From NCBI RefSeq assembly GCF_001590965.1, contig NZ_BCTW01000001.1:124001-188000 (forward strand): a stretch of DNA of 64,000 bases. Reading direction: 5' to 3'. This DNA is from Novosphingobium lentum NBRC 107847 (lineage in GTDB: Bacteria; Pseudomonadota; Alphaproteobacteria; Sphingomonadales; Sphingomonadaceae). Within the stretch, counting starts at the first letter, position 1. Every line of letters begins with the position of its first letter. The notes beneath the pieces are model-generated. The model searched no databases. It worked only from the letters and a program-made list of their open reading frames with translations, and was not told the origin of the DNA. The translations under genes and the position numbers were made by a program. This document shows, one piece after another, positions 1-9,191 of the stretch.

Positions 1-944
1 ACGCGTGGATCGATCCGGCGCGCGCCGTGGACACCGCGCTGGTGACCCACGGCCATGCCGATCACGCGCGCGGCGGCCACGGCACCACCATCGCCACCCC
101 CGCAACGCTGGCGATCATGGCGGTGCGCTATGCCACCGAAGCGGGCGCGATCCCGGTCGCCTATGGCGAGAGCATCGCGTTGCCCGGCGCGGTCACTGCC
201 ACGTTCATTCCCGCCGGGCATGTGCTGGGATCGGCGCAGATCCTGCTTGAGCACGCCGGCGAGCGGGTGGTGGTGACCGGCGACTACAAACGCCGCGCCG
301 ATCCGACTTGCCCACCGTTCGAGGTCACCCCGTGCGACTTGTTCATCACCGAGGCGACGTTCGGCCTGCCGGTGTTCCGTCATCCGCCGATCGCGCAGGA
401 GATCGCCAAGCTGCTGGCCGCCCGCGCTGCCAACCCCGCGCGCTGCGTGCTGGTCGGCGCCTATGCGCTGGGCAAGGCGCAACGCGTGATCGCCGAACTG
501 CGCGCCGCCGGATACCGCGATCCGATCTACCTCCACGGCGCGATGGAGCGGATGTGCCGGCTCTACGAGGAGCTGGGCGTCGATCTGGGCGACTTGCGAC
601 TGATGGCCGACGTGCCCAAGGCGAGCCTAGAGGGCCAGATCGTGGTGTGCCCGCCGTCGGCGCTCAACGACCGCTGGAGCCGCCGCCTGCCCGACCCGAT
701 CACCGCGATGGCATCGGGCTGGATGCGCGTGCGCCAGCGCGCGGTGCAGAAGAACGTCGAACTGCCGCTGGTGATTTCCGACCATGCCGACTGGGACGAA
801 CTGACCCGCACGATCGAGGAGGTCAACCCGGCCGAAAGCTGGATCACCCATGGCCGCGAGGAAGCGCTGCTGCGTTGGTGCGAACTGCACCAGCGGCGCG
901 CCCGCGCGCTGGCGCTGGTCGGTTACGAGGATGAGGACGACTGA
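1..944 (+). CDS. Ligase-associated DNA exonuclease, metallo-beta-lactamase fold (5'-truncated by window edge)
   Basis: The reading frame is already open at the first bases, so the gene starts outside the window; about 313 codons are visible. Near the visible N-terminus is the metal-binding motif THGHADH (HxHxDH) of metallo-beta-lactamase-fold nucleases. The rest fits the beta-CASP/MBL family found next to ATP-dependent ligases in alphaproteobacteria and proposed to process DNA ends during repair. Its TGA stop shares one base with the ATG of the downstream ligase (TGATG), so the two are co-translated. The missing part is probably only about 25-30 residues. Family assignment rests on the motif and the ligase neighbour; substrate polarity is not visible here. 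Confidence 0.88.
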   Translation, partial: AWIDPARAVDTALVTHGHADHARGGHGTTIATPATLAIMAVRYATEAGAIPVAYGESIALPGAVTATFIPAGHVLGSAQILLEHAGERVVVTGDYKRRADPTCPPFEVTPCDLFITEATFGLPVFRHPPIAQEIAKLLAARAANPARCVLVGAYALGKAQRVIAELRAAGYRDPIYLHGAMERMCRLYEELGVDLGDLRLMADVPKASLEGQIVVCPPSALNDRWSRRLPDPITAMASGWMRVRQRAVQKNVELPLVISDHADWDELTRTIEEVNPAESWITHGREEALLRWCELHQRRARALALVGYEDEDD

Positions 945-2539
945 TGGAGCGCTTTGCCGCCCTCGTCGACAGCCTGGTCTACACGCGCTCGCGCAACGCC
1001 AAGCTGGCGTTGATCGCCACCTATCTGCGCGAGATGCCCGATCCCGATCGCGGCTGGGCGCTGGCAGCGCTGACCGACGGTATCGATTTCCCGGCGGTCA
1101 AGGCCTCGACCATCCGCAACCTGCTGACCGAGCGGGTCGATCCGGTGCTGTACACGCTGAGCCGCGACTACGTGGGCGATACCGCCGAGACGGCGAGCCT
1201 GCTGTGGCCCGAACCGCTCGCACCCGTCGCCCTTCCGCCCACGGTCGCCGAGGCGGTGGCCGAACTCCGCGCCATGACCCGCGCCACCGCCGCGCGCGAA
1301 CTGGCCGGGCTGCTCGACCGGCTCGATGCCAATGGGCGTTACGCGCTGCTCAAGCTGGCGACAGGCGCGATGCGCATCGGCATTTCGGCGCGGCTGGCCA
1401 AAGTGGCGTTCGCGCAGGCGTTCGGCGTGAGCATCGACGATGTCGAGGAATACTGGCACGGTCAGGCGTCGCCCTACCTGCCGCTGTTCGCGTGGGCCGC
1501 CGAAGGCGCGCCGCCGCCGCGCACCGACCAACTGCCGCTGTTCCGCCCGTTCATGCTCGCGCATCCGCTGGACGAGACGGTGGTCGATATGGCCGAATAC
1601 GTGGCTGAGTGGAAATGGGACGGCATTCGCGTGCAGCTGGTCCACGTCGCGGGCGAAACGCGGGTGTTTTCGCGCAGCGGCGACGACATTTCCGGCACGT
1701 TTCCCGAGATCGCTGCCGCGCTGCCGATCGACGCGGTGCTCGACGGCGAGCTGCTGGTGCGCGGCGCGCATCAGGGCGGCGAAGCAGGCGGCGCGGCCAG
1801 TTTCAACGCGCTGCAGCAGCGGCTGGGGCGCAAGGCGGTGTCGAAAAAGATGCTGGCCGAATATCCCGCGTTCGTCCGGCTTTACGACATCCTGATCGAC
1901 GAGGGCGAGGACGTGCGCAGCTGGGCGTGGGAGCAGCGCCGCGCGAAGCTCGAAGCGTTCGTGCCCCGGCTCGATCCCGCCCGGTTCGATCTCAGCCAGG
2001 TGGTCGTCGCCGAAAGCCTGGTGGACCTCGCCGCGATCCGCGAACGGGCGCGCGACGATGCGATCGAGGGGGTAATGCTGAAACGGCGCGACAGCCCCTA
2101 TGTTGCCGGACGGCGCACCGGGCTGTGGTACAAATGGAAGCGCGATCCGCTGCTGATCGATTGCGTGCTGATGTACGCGCAGCGCGGCAGCGGCAAGCGG
2201 TCATCGTTCTATTCGGACTTCACCTTCGGCTGCTGGGACGGCGATCCCGATGCGGGTGCGGAGTTGCTGCCGGTGGGCAAGGCCTATTTCGGGTTCACCG
2301 ACGAGGAGCTGAAATGGCTCGACCACTACGTGCGCCAGCACACCGTCAACCGCTTCGGTCCGGTGCGCGAGACCGATCGCAGCCTGGTGTTCGAGGTGGC
2401 GTTCGATTCGATCCACGCCAGCAAGCGCCACAAGTCCGGCGTGGCTATGCGCTTTCCCCGGATCAGCCGCATCCGCCGCGACAAGCCCGCGCATGAGGCC
2501 GACCGGCTCGATACACTGAAAGCCCTGATCGCGGACTGA
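944..2539 (+). CDS. ATP-dependent DNA ligase, ligase-associated / cisplatin-response type
   Basis: A 531-residue ligase. The adenylation motif KWDGIR carries the nucleotidyl-acceptor lysine at residue 224, preceded by an all-alpha N-terminal domain (about 1-190) of the DNA-binding kind seen in LigB/LigI-like enzymes. Later motifs include DGELL near 270 and a C-terminal OB-fold region ending at FPRISRIRRDK, typical of this class. It seals nicks by ATP-dependent adenylyl transfer. It overlaps the upstream exonuclease by one base; in related genomes this pair sits with an Lhr-type helicase in a repair operon, and that helicase would lie upstream of the window. This is not the essential NAD-dependent LigA. 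Confidence 0.92.
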   Translation: MERFAALVDSLVYTRSRNAKLALIATYLREMPDPDRGWALAALTDGIDFPAVKASTIRNLLTERVDPVLYTLSRDYVGDTAETASLLWPEPLAPVALPPTVAEAVAELRAMTRATAARELAGLLDRLDANGRYALLKLATGAMRIGISARLAKVAFAQAFGVSIDDVEEYWHGQASPYLPLFAWAAEGAPPPRTDQLPLFRPFMLAHPLDETVVDMAEYVAEWKWDGIRVQLVHVAGETRVFSRSGDDISGTFPEIAAALPIDAVLDGELLVRGAHQGGEAGGAASFNALQQRLGRKAVSKKMLAEYPAFVRLYDILIDEGEDVRSWAWEQRRAKLEAFVPRLDPARFDLSQVVVAESLVDLAAIRERARDDAIEGVMLKRRDSPYVAGRRTGLWYKWKRDPLLIDCVLMYAQRGSGKRSSFYSDFTFGCWDGDPDAGAELLPVGKAYFGFTDEELKWLDHYVRQHTVNRFGPVRETDRSLVFEVAFDSIHASKRHKSGVAMRFPRISRIRRDKPAHEADRLDTLKALIAD

Positions 2540-2576
2540 GCGGCCCGGATTGAACGGCCCAAATTGAACGGGAGGG

Positions 2577-2592
2577 ATTGATCTGCATCAAT
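2577..2592 (+). promoter_or_regulatory. FNR/FixK/Dnr-type binding site upstream of truncated haemoglobin
   Basis: The 16 bases read ATTGAT-CTGC-ATCAAT, a perfect match to the CRP/FNR-family consensus TTGAT-N4-ATCAA. Its centre lies about 71 bp before the GTG start of the truncated haemoglobin. A plausible -10 (TAGCGA, 2614-2619) would put the site near -41.5, the class II activator position. Regulation by an oxygen- or NO-sensing FNR-type protein is therefore inferred; the regulator is not in this window. Confidence 0.7.
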
Positions 2593-2655
2593 GCCGCTGG
2601 CGCGATGCACGCCTAGCGACAAGGCTCGCAATCCTGCCTGCCGGAGACGCCTGCC

Positions 2656-3072
2656 GTGGCCACGACCGCCCCCGAACGATCACACGACGCACCGCCCGCC
2701 ACGCCGTTCGAGCGGATCGGCGGCCATGCCGGGCTGAAAGCCATCGTCGAGCGGTTCTACGACCTGATGGACAGCGATCCGGCTTATGCGCCGCTGCGCG
2801 CCATGCACGCGCCCGACCTCGCGCCGATGCGCCACTCGCTCGCGTCGTTCCTTGCCGGCTGGTCGGGCGGCCCGCGCGCCTGGTGGGACGCCAACCCCGG
2901 CAAGTGCATGATGAGCGCGCATTCGGGCTTCGCGATCGACCGCGCGGTCGCGGATCAATGGGCCGAGGCGATGCGCCGCGCGATCACCGATGCAGCGCCA
3001 GCGGATCGCGAGATTGCCGATGCGATGGGCGACGTGCTCGTCCGCATGGCCAAGGGCATGGCGCGCGGTTGA
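2656..3072 (+). CDS. Group II truncated haemoglobin
   Basis: A 138-residue globin with a GTG start preceded by GGAG nine bases upstream. Group II features are Tyr35 (B10 region), the WSGGPRAWW stretch, His89 as probable proximal haem ligand in SAHSGFAI, and Trp102 (G8). Such proteins bind O2 and NO and are usually linked to nitrosative or oxidative protection. The N-terminal 15 residues are Pro/Ala rich and likely disordered. It stands alone, but the perfect FNR-type box upstream suggests induction at low oxygen or by NO. Family assignment is firm; the exact ligand chemistry is not visible from sequence. Confidence 0.88.
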   Translation: MATTAPERSHDAPPATPFERIGGHAGLKAIVERFYDLMDSDPAYAPLRAMHAPDLAPMRHSLASFLAGWSGGPRAWWDANPGKCMMSAHSGFAIDRAVADQWAEAMRRAITDAAPADREIADAMGDVLVRMAKGMARG

Positions 3073-3175
3073 ACGCATACGTGCCCGATCAGGGCTTCGC
3101 GCCTTGACCTGAGCCGTTTGCGCGCCGCAAAACTCCGGCAAGCGGGAGCGCCGTTCGCTCGCGTCGGGATATCCG

Positions 3176-4438
3176 ATGAAACCCAAATTGCTGACCACAC
3201 TGCGCACGTATTCGCGGCCGGAGTTCCTCGCCGATCTCGGCGGCGGGATCACCGTAGCAATGGTCGCGATCCCGCTCAGCATCGCCATTGCCATCGCCTC
3301 GGGCGCGCCGCCCGCGACGGGGCTGATCACCGCGATCGTCGGCGGGTTCATGATCTCGCTGCTGGGTGGCAGCCGCGTGCAGATCGGCGGACCGACCGGC
3401 GCGTTCATCGTCGTGGTCTATGGCGTGATCGCGCGCCACGGTTACGATGGGCTGGTGCTGGCGACGCTGATGGCGGGCGCGATCCTGGTGATCGCCGGGC
3501 TGCTGCGCGCGGGCAACCTCATCGCGTTCGTGCCCGAACCGGTGGTCGATGGGTTCACCATCGGCATCGCGATCATCATCGGCACCAGCCAGTTAAACGA
3601 TTTCCTTGGGCTGGGTGTCGCCAAAGTACCCGCCGCGTTCCTCCAGAAGATCCCCGCGCTGTGGGCAGCGCGCCACGCGCTCGACGCCCCATCGCTGGGG
3701 ATCGGGCTGGGCGCGATGGTGCTGATCGTGGCGTTGCGCCGGGCGTTTCCGCGCCTGCCGGGGCTGATCGTAGCGATGGCGCTGGCGTCGCTGGCGGTCG
3801 CGCTGCTGAAGCTGCCGGTCGACACCATTGCCTCGCGGTATGGCGCCTTGCCCGCGCACCTGCCGCTGCCCGCGCTGCCTGCGATCTCGCTGGCCAAGTG
3901 CGCCGCGCTGCTGCCCTCGGCGTTCACCATCGCCTTCCTCGCCGCGATCGAATCGCTGCTGTCAGCCATGGTCGCCGACCGGATGATCGGCAGCAGCCAC
4001 CGCTCGAACGCCGAAGTCATGGCGCAAGGCTGGGCCAACATCGCTTCGGCGCTGTTCGGCGGATTGCCTGCGACCGGCGCAATCGCGCGCACCGCCACCA
4101 ACATCCGCGCGGGCGGGAAAACGCCGGTGGCCGGGCTGATCCATGCCGTGGCAATCCTGCTGGTGATGATGGTCGCCGCACCGCTGGCCGGATACCTCGC
4201 CATGCCCGCGCTCGCCGCGCTGCTGCTGGTCACCGCGTGGAACATGAGCGAACCCGCCAAGTGGCACGAGCGGCTGGCGGCATCGTGGCCCGACAAGCTG
4301 CTGCTGGTGGTGACGCTGGCGCTGACCGTGCTGGCCGACCTGACCGTGGCGATCGGCGTGGGCGTCGCGCTGGGGCTGGCGATTCGCTTCGCCCGACCCG
4401 GTGGCAAATCCGCGACGTTGTCTGGGCCGAAGCCTTAG
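3176..4438 (+). CDS. SulP family anion permease lacking a STAS domain
   Basis: A 420-residue, almost wholly hydrophobic protein. The SulP core begins at once (FLADLGGGITVAMVAIPLS, then the GPTGAF motif), as in sulfate/bicarbonate/dicarboxylate permeases of the inner membrane. Typical SulP proteins have 550 or more residues with a cytoplasmic STAS domain; here the protein stops about 15 residues after the last membrane helix, so that regulatory domain is absent. The frame closes with a clean TAG and no STAS coding sequence follows. The stop overlaps the stop of the convergent DUF167 gene. The neighbouring gamma-carbonic anhydrase makes bicarbonate an attractive but unproven substrate. Confidence 0.9.
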   Translation: MKPKLLTTLRTYSRPEFLADLGGGITVAMVAIPLSIAIAIASGAPPATGLITAIVGGFMISLLGGSRVQIGGPTGAFIVVVYGVIARHGYDGLVLATLMAGAILVIAGLLRAGNLIAFVPEPVVDGFTIGIAIIIGTSQLNDFLGLGVAKVPAAFLQKIPALWAARHALDAPSLGIGLGAMVLIVALRRAFPRLPGLIVAMALASLAVALLKLPVDTIASRYGALPAHLPLPALPAISLAKCAALLPSAFTIAFLAAIESLLSAMVADRMIGSSHRSNAEVMAQGWANIASALFGGLPATGAIARTATNIRAGGKTPVAGLIHAVAILLVMMVAAPLAGYLAMPALAALLLVTAWNMSEPAKWHERLAASWPDKLLLVVTLALTVLADLTVAIGVGVALGLAIRFARPGGKSATLSGPKP

Positions 4439-4725
4439 TCCGGCAGCATCGGAATCCGCAGCAGCTTCTCGCGCGAAGTTGCGCCGCGCAACATTTCGAC
4501 GTGGCTCGGGGCTATGCCGAGCGCGGCGGCGACGAGCGCGATCACAGCCTCGGTCGCCTTGCCGTCCTCTGGCTTGGCGCGGACTTTGACCTGCACCCGG
4601 CCGTCCACGATCGTGACGCTTTCACTGCGTGCACCGGGCGTGACCCGCACCGCCAGCCGTCCATCGGCATCGGCCAGCGCGCGGATCGCCGGCGCGGGCG
4701 CGAGGTCAACCCTGGGCCGAGCCAA
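4435..4725 (-). CDS. DUF167 (YggU-like) family protein
   Basis: A small protein of 96 residues if it starts at the TTG at 4725. The conserved core ADGRLAVRVTPGAR...VKVRAKPEDGKATEAVIALVA is characteristic of DUF167, a small alpha/beta fold of unknown function. The 5' end overlaps the 3' end of the carbonic anhydrase gene, so the start lies inside that gene; TTG 4725 leaves a short leader (LARPRVDLAP) before the domain, and a later GTG would cut into it. It is probably co-transcribed with the anhydrase. Its TAA overlaps the TAG of the convergent SulP gene. No function can be assigned. Confidence 0.8.
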   Translation of the reverse strand: MARPRVDLAPAPAIRALADADGRLAVRVTPGARSESVTIVDGRVQVKVRAKPEDGKATEAVIALVAAALGIAPSHVEMLRGATSREKLLRIPMLPD

Positions 4726-5287
4726 GGGCGGCTTCGGCCAGCGCGGCTTTGTGCGCGCGGCCGTTCTCGACGTAGTGCGCCACGCCGATCTGCATCCCGG
4801 CCAGCGCCTTTTCGGGCAGGTCGCGCAGGAACGTGGCGGGGCGGCCCGCCCAGAGCTGTTTCGCCGCCATGCGCTTGCCACCGGTGAGCATCGCCCCCGC
4901 CGCCAGCATCGCGTCGCTTTCGATATGCGCGCCGCTCATCACGATCGCGCCGAGGCCGACAAAGCCGCGATCCTCGATCGTGCAGCCGTGGATCATCGCC
5001 ATGTGGCCGACCAGCACATCCTCACCGATCAGCGTGGGATAGCCTTCGGGGCGGCCCGGATCGGGGCTGTCGCAGTGGATCACCGTGCCGTCCTGGATAT
5101 TGGTGCGCGCGCCGATGCGGATGAAGTTCACATCGGCGCGGATCACGCAGTTGTACCAGATGGATACGTCCGGCCCGATCTCGACATCGCCGATGATGCG
5201 GCAGCCCGGCGCGATGAACGCGCTGTCGTGGATGCGCGGGGTCTTGCCGTGAATGGCGGCGATCGTGATGTCGGGTCGGTCGGTCAT
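4706..5287 (-). CDS. Gamma-class carbonic anhydrase family protein
   Basis: A 193-residue left-handed beta-helix protein with hexapeptide repeats (for example IIGDVEIGPDVSIWYNCVIR) and metal-ligand histidines in the places expected for gamma-carbonic anhydrases: VIHCDS, GHMAMIHGC. Family members trimerise and bind Zn or Fe; some hydrate CO2, while others are acyltransferase-like or have unknown activity. It lies four bases from the spermidine synthase-like gene and overlaps DUF167, so the three are probably one transcript. Fold confidence is high; enzymatic activity is inferred from the conserved histidines. Confidence 0.9.
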   Translation of the reverse strand: MTDRPDITIAAIHGKTPRIHDSAFIAPGCRIIGDVEIGPDVSIWYNCVIRADVNFIRIGARTNIQDGTVIHCDSPDPGRPEGYPTLIGEDVLVGHMAMIHGCTIEDRGFVGLGAIVMSGAHIESDAMLAAGAMLTGGKRMAAKQLWAGRPATFLRDLPEKALAGMQIGVAHYVENGRAHKAALAEAALGSAQG

Positions 5288-5291
5288 ATGT

Positions 5292-7532
5292 TCAGATGCC
5301 TATCAGCTTGTTCCAGCGGATATAAGGGAGGATCGAGGCGCGATCGTCGGTCCAGGCGCGCGGGGCGGTGCGTTCGGGCAGATGCCACGACGCGGCGGGA
5401 TCGGTGCGGGTGAGGGCCGACAGGCGCCCGGGATCGCGGGACAGCGCGATCCAGATCGACGGCGTGGTGCCTTGCGCGGTCATTGCCTCGGGCAAGGGCC
5501 GGTCCAGCCGCACGGCGGCGGTCATGCCTTGCGCCCGGGCGAGCGCGGCCACCGCCGGTTCGAGATCGATGTAGCGGTTGGACACGTGGACCATCAGCAC
5601 GCCGTGCGGGGCCAGCGCGCGGCCATAGATCGCAAACGCCTCACGCGTCAGCAGGTGCAAGGGAATCGCGTCGGACGAAAACGCGTCGATCGCCAGCAGG
5701 TCGAAGCTGGCGGGCGCGACTTTGTCCAGCTCGATCCGCGCGTCGCCCAGCCGGATATGCGCATCGGGCGCGCAATCGTCGAGGAAGGTGAAGTGATGCT
5801 GCACCTTCGACAGCGCGACAACCGCAGGATCGATCTCGAAATAGGTCCAGTCCTGCCCCGGCAGCTTGTAACAGGCGAGCGTCGCGGTGCCGAGCCCGAC
5901 CACCCCGACGCGCGCATCGGGTGCGGCATTGGCCATGGCCAGCCCGATGCCCGACTGCGCGCCGTAATAAGTCGTCGGCTGGCGACGGCGCGCGGCGTCG
6001 GTGAACTGCATGCCGTGCAGCGTGGTGCCGTGCGCCAGCGTGCGCTGGTGGTTCGCGGGGTCATCGCGCACGGTGTAGATGCCGAAATAGCTGCGCGTGC
6101 GCAGGCCCGACAGGCTGGTCTCGATCGTATCCACCCCGCCGCGCGCCAGCATCATGATCAGCACGATGGCGACGAACGCGGGCCGCACGCCCAGCACCAT
6201 GATCCCGCAGAACGTCAGTCCCAGCGTCAGGGCCAGCACGATCAGGCCTTCGCGATAGGGATCGAGCGGCGCCATTTGCTGCCCCAGGAACAGCGCGAAC
6301 AGCAGCAGCGCCCCCAGCGTCATCCGGCGCATCGCGGGCGAAATATCGGGCATCGCCATCCAGCCGAGCGGCGGCCGTTGCGGCAGCAGCAGCGCGGCGG
6401 CGATCACCAGCACCGGGTGTTCCCACACCCAGTCGAACAGCACCGGCGCGAGCAGCGCGCAAAACAGCCCGCCGAGCACCCCGCCCGCGCTCATCACCAG
6501 ATAGAACAGCGTCAGCTGGCCGGGCGCGGGGCGCGTCGCGTGAAGCTGCGCGTGCAGCGCGACCGACACCGCGAACAACAACAGCACGGCCGCCAGCCCT
6601 TCGGTCAGCGTACCGGCGCTGCGCGTGTTCATCGCCAGGCTGCCCGCCAGCAACAGGATCACCGGGGCGATGCCGGTCACCATGTCGGCCAGCGTGCGGT
6701 TTTCGGCAAACGCCACGCTGAAGCTCAGCAGGTACAGCCCCAGCGGGATCACCCACAGCAGCGGCATTGCGAAAATGTCGGTGGTGAGGTGCGTGGTGGT
6801 CGATAGCATCAGCCCCGACGGCACCGCCGCCAGCGCCAGCCACAGCACGATGCGGCGCGCAGGGACAGGCGTGTCGGCGGAACGTGCCCGCACCGGTGCG
6901 GCGGCGGTTGTCGCGACCCCGCGCCGCGCCAGCGCCGCCAGCACGATCAGCACCACCAGCGCGCCGTAGCCGATGCTCCACGCCCATTCCTGCGCGTGCA
7001 GCGGCATCAGTGGTTCGACCAGCAACGGGTATGACAGCAGGCCGGCAAAACTGCCGAGGTTCGACGCGGCATAGAGCGCCCACGGCTCACCCGCCCCCGG
7101 ATGCGCCGCGAACCAGCGCTGCATCAGCGGGGCTTGTGCTGAAACCATGAAGAACACCGGGCCGATCGAGGCGGCGAACAGCAGCGGCACCCACAGCGCC
7201 TCTGTCCCCGCGCGCGGCGGGGCAAGCGCGGCCAGATGCACCGGCAGCGTCAGCGCGGCCAAGGCCAGCAACGCGAGGTGGATCGTCGCTTGCGTGCGGA
7301 TCGGCCAGCGCCCCAGCCAGTGCGCATAAGCATATCCGCCCAGCAGCAGCGCCTGATAGACCAGCATCGCGCTGTTCCACACGTTGGGCGATCCGCCCAG
7401 CCGGGGCAGCGCGGCGCGCGCCACCATCGGCTGGACCAGAAACAGCAGGAAACTGCCGGTCAGGATCGTGACGACGAACAGCGTTCGCGACACGGGCGGG
7501 GCAGCAGACGATGCTGCGGGCGCGGCTTTCAT
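5292..7532 (-). CDS. Fused MFS/spermidine synthase-like membrane protein
   Basis: A 746-residue protein in two halves. Residues about 15-470 are polytopic membrane helices beginning with TLFVVTILTGSFLLFLVQPM, the usual opening of fused MFS/spermidine synthase proteins. The C-terminal half has a Rossmann-type aminopropyltransferase/methyltransferase fold: GVVGLGTATLACY, then the acidic YFEIDP, and LLAIDAFSSDAIPLHLLT carrying the catalytic-region aspartates. Natural substrate and product are unknown for most members, and polyamine synthesis should not be assumed. The start codon overlaps the stop of the upstream GNAT gene (ATGA). Confidence 0.85.
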   Translation of the reverse strand: MKAAPAASSAAPPVSRTLFVVTILTGSFLLFLVQPMVARAALPRLGGSPNVWNSAMLVYQALLLGGYAYAHWLGRWPIRTQATIHLALLALAALTLPVHLAALAPPRAGTEALWVPLLFAASIGPVFFMVSAQAPLMQRWFAAHPGAGEPWALYAASNLGSFAGLLSYPLLVEPLMPLHAQEWAWSIGYGALVVLIVLAALARRGVATTAAAPVRARSADTPVPARRIVLWLALAAVPSGLMLSTTTHLTTDIFAMPLLWVIPLGLYLLSFSVAFAENRTLADMVTGIAPVILLLAGSLAMNTRSAGTLTEGLAAVLLLFAVSVALHAQLHATRPAPGQLTLFYLVMSAGGVLGGLFCALLAPVLFDWVWEHPVLVIAAALLLPQRPPLGWMAMPDISPAMRRMTLGALLLFALFLGQQMAPLDPYREGLIVLALTLGLTFCGIMVLGVRPAFVAIVLIMMLARGGVDTIETSLSGLRTRSYFGIYTVRDDPANHQRTLAHGTTLHGMQFTDAARRRQPTTYYGAQSGIGLAMANAAPDARVGVVGLGTATLACYKLPGQDWTYFEIDPAVVALSKVQHHFTFLDDCAPDAHIRLGDARIELDKVAPASFDLLAIDAFSSDAIPLHLLTREAFAIYGRALAPHGVLMVHVSNRYIDLEPAVAALARAQGMTAAVRLDRPLPEAMTAQGTTPSIWIALSRDPGRLSALTRTDPAASWHLPERTAPRAWTDDRASILPYIRWNKLIGI

Positions 7533-8113
7533 CGGCGCGGCACCGGCCAGTCGGTGCGGTCAAGGCGATAGGTGACATGGCGCAGCAGCGGATCGTCTGC
7601 GGTCAGCCTGGGGTGATCGAAATCGAGATCGGGCTGCCAGCGCATCCCCATCCGCTCCATCACCGCGCGACTGCGGCGGTTGTCGACATTGGTGATGGCA
7701 TAGGCGGCATCATCGGGCAGGTTGGCGAACACCCAGTCCAGCGCGCCGCGCGCGGCCTCGCTGGCAAAGCCGTGACCCCAGCAATCGCTCGCCAGCCGCC
7801 AGCCCAGCTCGGCCTTGCCCTCGATCGGGCCGACGCTGCCGCGAATCACGCCGCACCAGCCGATCAGCCGCTGGTCCTCGCGGCGCTCCATCGCCCAGAA
7901 GCAATGGCCGTCACGCGCCTGCAGCGCCCGGCAGCGCTCGATCAGCGCGCGGGTTTCCGCCAGATCCATCAACGGACCCAGCGTGGCCATGACCAGCGGG
8001 TCGCTGCTGATCGCCTGGAACGGCACGACATCGTCATCGCGCCAGCTACGCAAGTGCAGCCGGGCGGTTTCCACGAACGGCACCGTCGCGGGTCCGGTCA
8101 TCGGCCCGTTCAT
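7529..8113 (-). CDS. GNAT family N-acetyltransferase (RimJ/RimL-like)
   Basis: A 194-residue acetyltransferase. It opens with ETARLHLRSWRDDDVVPF, typical of the RimJ/RimL subfamily. Acetyl-CoA binding is indicated by the stretch around ELGWRLASDCWGHGFASEAA, and NVDNRRSRAVMERMGM is the usual late helix. The acceptor, a protein N-terminus or a small molecule, cannot be told. It follows hemB by eight bases and overlaps the membrane/spermidine synthase-like gene, so it lies within a minus-strand operon. Confidence 0.88.
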   Translation of the reverse strand: MNGPMTGPATVPFVETARLHLRSWRDDDVVPFQAISSDPLVMATLGPLMDLAETRALIERCRALQARDGHCFWAMERREDQRLIGWCGVIRGSVGPIEGKAELGWRLASDCWGHGFASEAARGALDWVFANLPDDAAYAITNVDNRRSRAVMERMGMRWQPDLDFDHPRLTADDPLLRHVTYRLDRTDWPVPRR

Positions 8114-8121
8114 CAGCCCGT

Positions 8122-9150
<1,029 letters not shown>

Positions 9151-9191
9151 TTAATGGCTGTTCCACCGAAGTGGAAGCCGTAGCGCCGCTG

